From positions 2,418,001-2,482,000 of the forward strand of contig CAJFCV020000004.1 of NCBI GenBank assembly GCA_904066235.2: 64,000 nt of DNA, in the 5' to 3' direction. The translations under genes were made by a program, and so were the position numbers. Source of the stretch: Bursaphelenchus xylophilus (Eukaryota; Nematoda; Chromadorea; Rhabditida; Aphelenchoididae). The number at the start of each line of letters is the position of its first letter. Within the stretch, counting starts at the first letter, position 1. This document shows positions 42,835-52,828 of this stretch, piece by piece. The notes under the pieces are model-generated. The model was not told the DNA's origin. It was given only the letters and a program-made list of their open reading frames with translations, and did not search any database.

Positions 42835-43069
42835 ATGAAACTGACGACATTGCTTCTCCTGCTGGCAGTTACCATGGAGTTTTTGGGCGTGTTTGGAGGC
42901 ATATTTTTCGATGGTAGCTTTAGAAATGCTTTGTGTAAGTCTTCTCGACCGCGATAAACGTCTTACAGATGACAACGGCTTGGTAAAGTGCTTCATCAGC
43001 CCATGCGTTCCTCATCCTATTGCGCTGAAATCGCTTCAGGGTAGAACAACATATAAAACCATATTCTGA
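42835..43069 (+). CDS. Divergent secreted peptide of the cluster (66 aa)
   Basis: Exons 42835-42934 and 42969-43069 join in frame to 66 residues across an unusually short 34-bp intron. The signal peptide (MKLTTLLLLLAVTMEFLGVF) leads to CFISPC, matching the first C-x4-C of the family, but the second cysteine pair is gone and the tail reads ALKSLQGRTTYKTIF. Its 5' region is duplicated upstream of the chimeric pseudogene at 38834. It may be functional or decaying. Confidence 0.5.
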
Positions 43070-43196
43070 AGATACAACAAGTTATACATTTTTCGTAATA
43101 ACAACGCTTCTTTGCTTACAAGCTCTTTTTATACAATAAAGACTAAAACCCTATAACATACATTTATACGATAAAGCAATTTTCTTATTAACAATG

Positions 43197-43440
43197 GAAG
43201 TACCCGTGCGACGCTCAGGTTTCCTTTAAATTTTGCAAACGCGTCGGTCATGGACTAGATATCAATTCCTGAAAGATTTAGCTCGCGCTTTGCATAGAAC
43301 GATCTTTGCCGTCAACAGTTTTTGACTATAACTTTGCTAGTTTCGTGCGGAAGAAATTTATTTTTTGTGGGAACATTACCCCTACGTTAGAAACAGACAT
43401 GAAACTCTTCGTGCCGAAATTCAGCAAAAAGTGATTATAA
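43197..43440. repeat. Repeat family B, left arm
   Basis: GTGCGACGCTCAGGTTTCC, GATATCAATTCCTGAAAG and TCTTCGTGCCGAAATTCAGC match 15620-15920. No right arm is present here. Confidence 0.6.
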
Positions 43441-43457
43441 CCTGCTAACAGCTTTAT

Positions 43458-44627
43458 TCAACCCGGAAACTCTTTAATCAACAATGCGGTGACACCCGTG
43501 AGCTCGACTCCATTAATATCTGCACCTACATAAAGTTGATTGAACTTCCACAAGGCGTAGGTGAGCCATGGTTTCTTATTCCTCCGTTTCCCGTTGATGA
43601 AGACATGAACACCGTCGTCAAGGGTGTCCACAATGATTTCGATTACAGCATTGGGTCGAATGCATTCCGCGGCTTCGGCGCCTTCACAAATATACTGCTC
43701 GTTCTTACATTCTCCGTTGATGTCATCGCGCAACACCACATGCGTCTGATTGAATCTGATCTGTAGCAGAGTAAGAGTGCTCAGCTTCAGGTCGAGGTCG
43801 AGCTTGGCCCCCACACCCGATGAGGCGTAGATGATCAGTGATGAGCCTGGAAACAAAACATATTAAGGTACTTTTATGGGGGCTCCTACTTTTCGACGGG
43901 ACATATCACGAAAAAGCCGAAAAATTGAGCTGATCAAGAACGTATATATAAAAATTAGCTGTCCAATTTTGGGTTTTAGGGGTGCCCAAAAACTGGCCAA
44001 ATTTCCCGACAAAAGACGCAAGCATTGCAAAGAATAATAATAGTAAAAATCTCTTCCTCAGGAAGAGAGTCGTGTGGCTGAGTGGCTAGTGCCGAAGTCC
44101 AGAAATCAGCAAGGAATGGATCATTACAAAAAGAGCGGGCACGTTTTTGAAATTGGAGTTTTTTTTCATCTGGAGAGGGAAGCATTTTGCTACATTTTTT
44201 ATTCTTCCCGGATGCAAAGTGTTATATTTTTTGCCACTGGATCAGGTGCGCTGTAAAACTCGAGAATATCACGTTATGATCCTTATCAAACTCGCTAATC
44301 TCGGAATTTCCCAAAAAAATTTTTTCTTACCTTTCTCAAATGGACGTTCGAATGTACGGCTGTACGGAAGTTCAAACTCTCTGGACCAATCTGAAGTATT
44401 GCCTCCTAAGACACCACTGACACACTGGAAGAACGGGTAGTAAGTAAGTTGTGTGAGCGAGAAAAATTAAGGTTCCAAATAAACAAATCTCTGTGCCAGA
44501 GGCATTCAGATCAAAAATAGTTTCTGTCGCAGTCATAACCTTTTACTAGCCCCATTAGAAGAGGTGGAAAAACAGAAAAGTGTGGGCTTACCATCAACAG
44601 AAAAATAAAAGTTCCACCGGCCAACAT
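43458..44627 (-). CDS. Secreted galectin-like protein, divergent copy (172 aa)
   Basis: Minus-strand exons 44627-44592, 44424-44331 and 43846-43458 join to 172 residues, with the same exon phases as the other family members. The signal peptide is MLAGGTFIFLLMCVSGVLG. Exon 2 gives TSDWSREFELPYSRTF and exon 3 the beta-sandwich core with GVHVFINGKRRN and ELTGVTALL. The pattern of strands and the ING/MNG turn match the galectin carbohydrate-recognition fold, though the canonical HxNxR and WxxE sugar contacts are not obvious. A C-x7-C pair (ICEGAEAAEC) is shared with the family. It is the most divergent copy and lies alone, left of the others. Confidence 0.65.
44110..44253. mobile_element. MITE family A, right half, in intron 2 of the galectin-like gene
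   Basis: AGCATTTTGCTACATTTTTT, CCCGGATGCAAAGTG and TTTGCCACTGGATCAGGTGC form one arm. The left arm is missing or unrecognisable. Confidence 0.55.
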
Positions 44628-44943
44628 GATAAAGAATTTGAAAATGCCCAAAAACAAAATCCGTGATTAAAGAAAGCAAAAAAAAATATTTTTTTTTTAA
44701 AAATTTTTATGGGAATCGCGCGCGACGCAGTACAACAAGAAAACAAAATTGTATAGGGTCCTACAAAAAACGTGAAGGAAAGTGGAAGGCTATAACTTCC
44801 GGCGGAGGCGCCGCAGAGGCTTCGTATTTGAAATGTGTATTTTTAAAAAACGTAAGTTTTTGTCTACGAAATAACAAGCTTTTAAAGTGCAAACTGAGGT
44901 CGCTACGACCTTCCGAAGTAGAGGCATCTCTACCCCGAAAACC

Positions 44944-46457
44944 AGGGGCCTGTCCCACTAAGAAAGCGTAGCGCGAATCACGAATTGGAAGCGCGAAAAA
45001 TCATGCAAAAGCGAGAGAGGTGAGAGAAAAAGCGGGCTCTCTCGGAAATCCGCGCTACGGTTTTTTTGTGCTAAATACCGAAATGTGTTGACTTTTTTGG
45101 CTGTAACTCCTTTCAATGACGTCCGATTTACATGATTTAAAAAACCATCAACAGAGAAGAGACAGAGCTTCCAGAAAATGTAAATTTTGTTTGCTTTAAC
45201 GCGGATTAAGGCTCCCCGCCAAGACGAATTACATTTTCCTCCTCAAGAATCACGATTCCAAAATGTCGTATTTTCAAGTAAAATTTATCCTTAAACTACT
45301 CATCATAACCCCCAAAGCTCATATTGTCATTTATCAGCCCAAACTGCCCCTCCCAAGCCCAAACTGCCTATTCCAAGCCCAATTTTGACCTCCTCTTGCC
45401 ATAATTCGTTTGAATCAGAGAAACATTTACGTTTTTAATTTTTTTTTTCAAAAATTACTCCATTCGTCTCCCAGAGGGACTGGGGCCGTTTTATCAGCCC
45501 AGATTAGTCCTGCCAAGCCCAATTTTGACCTCCTCTTGCCATAATTTCTTTGAATCACAAAAACATTTACGTTTTTTTTAATTTAAGTTTATCTTCGTAA
45601 CAAAAAGAACAAATTCATTTGGGATAACAAACGTTTTGAAATAACAACGGCAAGCGAGATTAATTGTTCAATGAGACGTTCCAGGAGTGTCTCCGTGTGC
45701 AATTCTTCGGCTTGATCGACGCAGTTGAGGCTGAGAAGGCTCTTGATGCTCTCTCTCAACTTGTGCTGGGATTTCTTGAGGCCGCTCAGTAGGGGGATTT
45801 GGTCTGGTGGTCATCGTACCTTGAAGAGCCCGACTGGCTTGAGTTTCGAAAACAAATTATGGCAAGAGGAGATCAAAATTGGGCTTGGCAGGGCTAATTT
45901 GGGCTGATAAAACGGCCCCAGTCCCTCTGGGAGACGAATGGAGTAATTTTTGAAAAAAAAAAATTAAAAACGTAAATGTTTCTCTGATTCAAACGAATTA
46001 TGGCAAGAGGAGGTCAAAATTGGGCTTGGAATAGGCAGTTTGGGCTTGGGAGGGGCAGTTTGGGCTGATAAATGACAATATGAGCTTTGGGGGTTATGAT
46101 GAGTAGTTTAAGGATAAATTTTACTTGAAAATACGACATTTTGGAATCGTGATTCTTGAGGAGGAAAATGTAATTCGTCTTGGCGGGGAGCCTTAATCCG
46201 CGTTAAAGCAAACAAAATTTACATTTTCTGGAAGCTGTGTCTCTTCTCTGTTGATGGTTTTTTAAATCATGTAAATCGGACGTCATTGAAAGGAGTTACA
46301 GCCAAAAAAGTCAAAAAATTTCGGTATTTAGCACAAAAAAACCGTAGCGCGGATTTCCGAGAGAGCCCGCTTTTTCTCTCACCTCTCTCGCTTTTGCATG
46401 ATTTTTCGCGCTTCCAATTCGTGATTCGCGCTACGCTTTCTTAGTGGGACAGGCCCC
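44944..46457. mobile_element. 1.5-kb palindromic element with a unique centre
   Basis: It begins GGGGCCTGTCCCACTAAGAA and ends with the inverse. The arms, each about 600 bp, include CGTAGCGCGAATCACGAATT and AATTTGGGCTGATAAA. The centre (about 45600-45860) is unpaired and more GC-rich. No transposase frame is seen. Confidence 0.8.
45640..45855 (-). pseudogene. Possible retroelement pol tail inside the palindrome
   Basis: On the minus strand the centre reads GTMTTRPNPPTERPQEIP and PSQPQLRRSSRRIAHGD before a stop. Pro-rich sequence followed by RRSSR is common at the C-terminal end of Ty3/gypsy integrases (family knowledge). Too short to be sure. Confidence 0.3.
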
Positions 46458-46759
46458 AGGTTTTTTCGGTTGAAAATGATCGAGAAATTTCGGACTTTGT
46501 CGGTTGAAAATCACCAGACTGTTCGCCGCGAGTCGTATCAGTATCAATGTGTCGGGAAAACAGTCCAAAATCAATCGATACGAGATGTAGGGCTGGTGGA
46601 TACCCGAAAAAAGGCTGTAGGAAGTGCCTACGAGGCCCGGCAAAACCGTTGAATGGTCGGCGGACGCTCGGCGAAGGCTCGGCCGAGGTTTGGCGAAGGC
46701 TTGCAATACGTACACTTTTTCTATAATTGTAGCTGTCACTAACGTTTAACACATAATCC

Positions 46760-47040
46760 GACTTTCAAATTCAAACTATGCAAATTTTGCTCCAAAAAAC
46801 CGAAATCTTGGGAATTTCGATTTTTCATAGCTAGAAAAATTCGACCTTTGTAAAAATTCGAATTTTGACCTTTGACACGGGGATACAATGGCTTTGAATT
46901 TTACCTATTTTTGGCTCATCCTTTGTGCCAAAAAAGTGTTTGTTTTATTTTGACTATTGGCCCAAAAACGCAAAATCGTCTCATTCGGTAAGGTATTCAA
47001 CAATTTTCGTAAAACTTGGTGATTTTTTTAAAAATTCAAA
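46760..47040 (-). promoter_or_regulatory. Orphan copy of the galectin-like promoter block
   Basis: CTCCAAAAAACCGAAATCTTG, GGGAATTTCGATTTTTCATAG and the AAATTCAAACTATGC phrase match sequence directly upstream of exon 1 of every other galectin-like copy, in minus orientation. No exon 1 follows; family F repeat DNA does. A gene has been lost here. Confidence 0.55.
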
Positions 47041-47090
47041 AAAAATCCATCGTCCACCCAAAATAATTTGTTTATTTCATCTACAACTCA

Positions 47091-48292
47091 TGTGGATCAG
47101 GTAGCAAAACAGCGATTTCAGTGACGTCAAATTTGTTTTCATTTAGACTCTCCAACGACAGAGCGATCGCTTGCGTTTCAAGTCTTGTGGAAAAACAGTG
47201 GGATTCCTTTGTTTTCCGTTCGTAATCAAATTGTAACCGCCTTCGACTCTCTCAATGATCACTTCCGAGATGTCGCCGTGGTTTACGCAGTCCGGGTGGA
47301 CGACTTTTTCTTCGCAGAAGACAATCTGCTGACCCCAGGCACCGCGGAACCTCGAGTTCAAAATGATCGACCACCAGTGAACGACGACGTGAAAGTTTAT
47401 GTCACCGTTCTCATCGATCAAATTAATCATGGTGCCCTCTTGCAGCCGAAGGTAGATTACGACCATGCAGCCTGGAAAAAGGATTTTAGGGAGGGTTAGT
47501 CAGCAAAAAGGTCAACTTTTCCGATAACATGGCGCTATGGCATTTTGTGTCAGCGACAGTTCGGGTCAACGATACTATGGATCGCTTCGGTTGTCGATGT
47601 AAGCATAGGAGATAAGGCTTATTTAGTAGAAATAACAAGATTTATCGACTACTAGGATAGCAAATCACCTATTCTGAGGTATTTTACATGTACTCACATC
47701 AATAATATCTAGATAAAAGTTACGGATCTTCGTTTTCCTTGCAAATTTTGGTCGCTTATATGTTACAATAACCCAGGGTAAAAAAACTACCGCTAGCAAT
47801 AGCTAAGGTTAGAAAAAGTGGACATAAAGCAAGCCTCCGCCAAGTGTGCGTCGAGCCTCCGCCGACCATCCAACGGCCTTGCCAGGGCTCGTAGGCACTT
47901 TCTACTAGAATTTTTTTGAGCATCCACCTGCCCTACGGCACCTCTCGGTCGATTTTGTGTTGACCCGAGCTGTCGCCGACCCGAAAAGTCGCTCGCAATT
48001 CAAAAAATTGATTTTTAAGATCCACACGGCTTCTTTGCTCGCCCAATCTTATTTCTTTTCCAAACCCCCTTTGACTTCTTCAATACCATCTCTCTACCCA
48101 CAAGATCCCTTACCAATCTCAAAGCGCCGGTTGTCCGTGAAGTTGAGTCGATATGGCAATGGGTAATCTTTGGACCAAGCTAGATCGCATCTGACTTGAA
48201 CGATGGCAAACTGAAAAAGAAGAATCAATCAACGGAAAAATCGGTAATGAACTCACCGTAAAGATCAAAACGAAAGCGCGACCAAACAGCAT
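47091..48292 (-). pseudogene. Galectin-like gene with a frameshift in exon 3
   Basis: Minus-strand exons 48292-48257 (MLFGRAFVLIFT), 48210-48114 (FAIVQVRCDLAWSKDYPLPY...) and 47471-47091. Exon 3 is intact through GGYNLITNGKQRN and VFPQDL. Then one base is missing near 47183: the next frame continues ETQAIALSLESL, FDVTEIAVLLPDP to TAG at 47091. Everything else, including splice sites and the shared upstream block, is preserved, so the damage is recent or a sequencing error. In the current frame the protein ends early with a basic tail (KRKRSLCRWRV). Confidence 0.7.
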
Positions 48293-48692
48293 TGTAAAGA
48301 GTTCAAAATGACCAATTTCCGGGCCCAACTCCCTAATCGATTGTTTGGTCGAATAAGTTCACTTTCAAGGCAAGCTATGGAAATTTTGCTCCAAAAATCC
48401 GAAATCTTGGGAATTTCGATTTTTCATAGTTATCAAAATTCGACTTTCCCATGTAAATTCAAATTCTGACCTTGAAAACAACGACTATGACTTTCGCCCA
48501 TTTTTTGACCCACTCTGTGTACTCATATGTCAAAATTTGAACTTTTACAAAAATCGAATTTCTGTAGCTATGAAAAATCGAATTCCCAAGATTTCTGATT
48601 TTTAAGGCACATTTTACATAGTTCAAAATTCAAAGTCAAAATTTTCAACCACAAATTCGATCGGGAAATTGGTCATTTTCAACTCCTTTATA
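48293..48692. promoter_or_regulatory. Divergent promoter region between two galectin-like genes
   Basis: 400 bp separate the minus-strand ATG at 48292 and the plus-strand ATG at 48693. Each half carries the same block in opposite orientation: GAAATCTTGGGAATTTCG with AAATTTTGCTCC-like sequence, and its inverse near 48570-48620. The block also precedes the genes at 50609, 52361 and 55757. Confidence 0.6.
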
Positions 48693-50160
48693 ATGCTGTG
48701 CGGTCGCGTTTTCGTCTTGATCTTTACGGTGAGTTCACTTCCGATTTTTCAGTTGATTTATGTTTCTTTTTCAGTATGCCATCGTTCAAATTGAATGTAA
48801 TATTACGGACTGGTCCAAAGATTACCCATTACCGTATCAATTCAACTTTACGGACAGTCGGCGTTTTGAGATTGGTAAGGAATCCTGTGGGTAGAGAGAT
48901 GATATATCAGTCAACATGTTTTTTGAAAAGAAATCTTGGTTTTGTAGACCATCTCAGGGCACGTGCGATAAAACTGTATTATGCAAGAAAGGGGGAACAC
49001 GTCAAACTGAGGAGTCCGGCGACCGGAATAGACTCTTCGCTATCGGTTTTTTACACTTCGTCTTGATTTCGCAGAGAAGGCAGAGAAAAGACGCGCAAAA
49101 ATGTACTCTCTCGTCCCAAAAATTCCCCATTTCTTCCCCGACAAAGCGTTTTTTCACGTCTTTTTTTTGGCAAATTGCCAATCCATTCACCGGATTGTTT
49201 TAGCTTATCTCAGTTTGACGTAGACATGGCTCGTCGGCCGGCCCGGCCCGTTTCAAATTTTCCGTTGGCCCGGCCCGTTTTAAATTTGCTTCGGCCCGGC
49301 CCGGGCCGGCCCATTGAAACGAAAGTCTCCCCAAGTCTAACTCCTTATGACCAAATTTGTTTCTATCATCATGTAAATGGATAAATACTGTGTTCCATAG
49401 CTATCTAAAAACAAAAATTCCTTTAAAAAAACCAATTGTGTCTTGACATTGCGTTTATTTTAATTATCAAACCCAATTTTCGCTTCGAGATTCTGGATTT
49501 TAAATATTCCGGGCCGGGCCGGGCCGAAACGCCGGCCCGGCCGACGGGCCGCAAATGGTCCGGCCAGCCCGGCCGATCTGGAATCGGGCCGACGGGCCGA
49601 AACTTCGGCCTGGCCCACGGCCCGGGCCGGCCCGGCCCATGAGCCATGTTTAGTTTGACGTGGGCAGTGCCTATCTTAAAAATCAATTTCTTAAAAATTA
49701 CGGGAGATTATTCTACGATTGATTGGCAAAATTAATTTTTTGCTGCCTAACTGTCCCTACCCTCCTTTTTCCAGGCTGCATGGTCATAATCTACGTTCAA
49801 CTGCAAGAGCACGCCGTGATTGGTTTACACGACCAGAACGATAACATAAACTTAAACATAACCGTTCGCACTTGGGCGGTCGTTTTGAGTTCGAGGTTTT
49901 ACGATGACGTTGGTGAAAATGTTTATATCTGCGAAAGAGACAGCTACATCGAGTGCACCAACGACAACGGCATCTCGGAAGTGATCATTGCGCGAGTGGA
50001 AGGCGGTTTCAATGTCTTCATGAATGGGAAACGAAGGAATACGAACGTTTATCCAGGCAAACTTCGGACGGAAGCGGTGTCTCTTTTGGTGCAGAGTGAA
50101 GAAGTGGGCAAGAATTTTGAGGTCACTGGAATAACTGCTTTACTACCTGATCTAATTTAG
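48693..50160 (+). CDS. Secreted galectin-like protein (173 aa)
   Basis: Exons 48693-48728, 48775-48874 and 49775-50160 join to 173 residues. Exon 1 encodes MLCGRVFVLIFT, and exon 2 completes the signal peptide and first strands (YAIVQIECNITDWSKDYPLP). Exon 3 carries the beta-sandwich: CMVIIYVQLQE, NLNITVRTWAVVLSSRF, FNVFMNGKRRN and FEVTGITALLPD. The layout fits a single galectin-type domain; the usual HxNxR triad reads NxTxR here, so sugar specificity may differ or be lost. Cysteines C-x7-C (ICERDSYIEC) suggest a secreted, disulphide-bonded form. Intron 2 (900 bp) contains a MITE D and a hAT-like element. Confidence 0.75.
48999..49220. mobile_element. MITE family D copy in intron 2
   Basis: ACGTCAAACTGAGGAGTCCG and CTTATCTCAGTTTGACG are the inverted ends. 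The same insertion, at the same place (after CTGTATTATGCAAGAAAGGG), is present in introns of the genes at 50609 and 55757. Confidence 0.75.
49221..49652. mobile_element. hAT-like GC-rich element (432 bp) with exact 8-bp duplication
   Basis: Ends TAGACATGGCTC and GAGCCATGTTTA are inverted. GTTTGACG occurs directly before (49213-49220) and after (49653-49660). Inside are long GGCCCGGCCC repeats. It is inserted in the last bases of the MITE D. Confidence 0.8.
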
Positions 50161-50339
50161 TTGCCGATAAAATAAATATTTTGTGTGGACGATGGATTTT
50201 TTTTGAAAATCATCAATTTTAACGGAAATTGTTGATTATAATACTCTACCGTATGAGACGATTTGGTTCTTTTGCGCACCAATGCACGAAATAATACAGA
50301 CTTTTATTTGGTATACAGAATCCAATGGCAAAAACATAC

Positions 50340-50400
50340 CATTATGCATTCTCGAGCTTTTTTTTCTCATGTCGGCCTCATTTTTAATGGAAATACAACG
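50340..50400. repeat. Repeat family E/A junction fragment
   Basis: ATTATGCATTCTCGAGCTT and TCTCATGTCGGCCTCATTTT match the fuller copy at 51870-51915. Confidence 0.4.
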
Positions 50401-50608
50401 ACTATGAATTTTGTCTATTTTTTTGACCCACCTGTGTACTAATAGTTCAAAATTTGAACTTTTACAAAAATCGAATTTCTGTAGCTATGAAAATCGAATT
50501 CCCAAGATTTCTGATTTTTAGGGCAAATTTTGCATAGTTCAAAATTCAAAGTCAAATTTTTCAACCACAAATTCGATTGGGAAATTTGTAATTTTCAACT
50601 CCTTTACA

Positions 50609-51607
50609 ATGCTGTTCGGTTGCGCTTTCGTTTTGATTTTTACGGTGAGTTCACTTCCGATTTTTCGTTGATTTGTGTTGCTTTTTCAGTATGCCATCGT
50701 TCAAATTGAATGTAATATTACGGACTGGTCCAAAGATTTCCCATTACCGTATCAATTCAACTTTACGGACAGTCGGCGTTTTGAGATTGGTAAGGAATAA
50801 TGGGGGTAGAGAGATGATATATATACATATATATCAGTCAACATGTTTTTTGAAAAGAAATCTTGGTCTCGTAGACCATCTCAGGGCACGTGCGATAAAA
50901 CTGTATTATGCAAGAAAGGGGGCCACACTTCAAACTGAGGAGTCCGGCGACCGGAATAGACTCTTCGCTATCGGTTTTTTACACTTCGTCTTGATTTCGC
51001 AGAGAAGGCAGAGAAAAGACGCGCAAAACGTACTCTCTCGCCCCACAAATTCCCCATTTCTTCCCCGACAAAGCGTTTTTTCACGTCTTTTTTTGGCAAG
51101 TTGCCAATCCGGGCTTAGCTTATTTCAGTTTGACGTGGGCTGTGCCAATTTTAAAAATCTTTTGACCAGTCATTGGCAAAATTAATTTTTCGCTCCCTAA
51201 CTCTCCCTACCCTCTTTTTTCCAGGCTGCATGGTCGTAGTCTACGTTCAACTGCAAGAGCACGCCGTGATTGGTTTACACGACGAGAACGATAACATGAA
51301 CGTAAACATAACCGTTCGCTACTGGGCGATCCTTTTAAGCTCGAGGTTTTACGATTACATTGGTGACAAAGTCGTCATCTGCGAAGGAGCCGACTACATC
51401 GAGTGCACAAACCACAACGGCTTCTCGGAAGTGATCATTGCGAGAGTGGAAGGCGGTTTCAATGTCTTCATGAATGGGAAGCGAAGGAATGTGTACGTTT
51501 ATCCAAGCAAAGAAGGGACGGAAGCTACCTTTCTTGCGGTGCACAGTGAAGTGGGCAATAATTTTGAGGTCACCGGAATAACTGCCTTACTACCTGATCT
51601 AACTTAG
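50609..51607 (+). CDS. Secreted galectin-like protein (172 aa)
   Basis: Exons 50609-50644, 50690-50789 and 51225-51607 join to 172 residues. It is a close tandem duplicate of the 48693 gene: same MLFGCAFVLIFT start, same exon phases, core motifs NVNITVRYWAILLSSRF, FNVFMNGKRRN and FEVTGITALLPD. Exon 3 differs at scattered, mostly surface-type positions, notably around ICEGADYIEC and VYPSKEG. The shared upstream block and a MITE D in intron 2 (50928-51136) show that both were duplicated with the gene. Confidence 0.75.
50928..51136. mobile_element. MITE family D copy in intron 2
   Basis: Same site and orientation as in the 48693 gene. The right end reads TTATTTCAGTTTGACGT. It lacks the hAT-like insertion. 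Confidence 0.7.
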
Positions 51608-52220
51608 TTGCCGATAAAATAAAATATTTTGTGTAAAAGACGGATTTTTTTTGAAAATCATCAATTTTAACGGAAATTGTCGATTACTTTACCGTATGAG
51701 ACGATTTTGTCCTTTTGCGCATCAATGGGCGAAATAATACAGACTTTTATTTGTTATACCAAATGGGTAAAAAGTGGACAAAATTCAAAGCATACACAGT
51801 TGCAGTGGCGATAAATATTTGTCACTATTGACATATAGTGGCGGACCTGATCCAGCGGCAAAAACTTACGTACCATAATGCATTCTCGAGCCTTTTTTGT
51901 CATGTCGGCCTCATTTTTTCCATTCTAGCGTTTCAAAAAAAGGTGAGGAAAGCGTTTTCAACGGTTTGCTTCGGAACGACCGGTGCGATCTTATTTCTTT
52001 AGTCTTATCTGATTCAGAATATGTAAAAATTAGCTGCCCAATTTTGGCTTCTAACGATGAATTCCAAAACAAAATTGCGGGCTAATGGTCGAAAGAATAA
52101 TAACACTTTTATTAGTGTTTGTATTACACAGGGCGGGCCAAAAAAATAGGCAAAATTCATAGTCCTGGTATTCCGTTTCGAGGGTCAGAATTTGAATTTA
52201 CATGGGAAAGTCGAATTTTG
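51608..52220. other. Intergenic with repeat A/E fragments
   Basis: Contains the left end of a MITE A (GGCGGACCTGATCCAGCGGC, 51841 on) joined to repeat family E (51885-51995). No gene seen. Confidence 0.45.
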
Positions 52221-52633
52221 ATAACCATGAAAAATTGAAATTCCCAAGATTTCGGATTTTTGGAGCAAAATTTCCATAGCTTGCTTTGAAAGTCGCCTTA
52301 TTCGACTAAAAATCGATTAGGAAGTTGGGCCCGGAAATTGATCATTTTGAACTTTTTACAATGCTGTTTGGTCGGATTTTCGTTCTGATCTTTACGGTGA
52401 GTTCATATCCGATCTTTTAGTTGATTTATTCTTCTTTTTCAGTGTGCCATCGTTCAAATCAGATGCGATCGGTTTTCCTCGAAAGAGACCCCGAGTTGAA
52501 AGAGACCCCGGAATCGGGGGTCTCTTTCGATGTTTCCCCGAAATGGCCGAAAAGGTCAAAAATAGGGTAATCGATGGCGTAGATTGCAAAAATCATATTC
52601 GTTTTTCCCGACTCTTATTTTTTTGCTTAAGTA

Positions 52634-52826
52634 GTAATGTTAAAAAGTAATTTTTTGAAATTTTTCTGAAAATACTGGATTTAGGGTTTTTCGAGGGTGC
52701 TGATTTCGAACTTAAGGAAAAAGTAACTATCAAAAAAATGAATGTTATTTTCGAAATCAGCACCCTCGATAACCCCTAAATCGACTATTTTTAGAAAAAA
52801 ATCAAAAAAATGCTTTTTAACATTAC
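52634..52826. mobile_element. 193-bp hairpin MITE at a TA site
   Basis: GTAATGTTAAAAAG and CTTTTTAACATTAC are the ends, flanked by TA. A second paired stretch, CGAGGGTGCTGATTTCG / CGAAATCAGCACCCTCG, lies inside. Confidence 0.75.
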
Positions 52827-52828
52827 TA

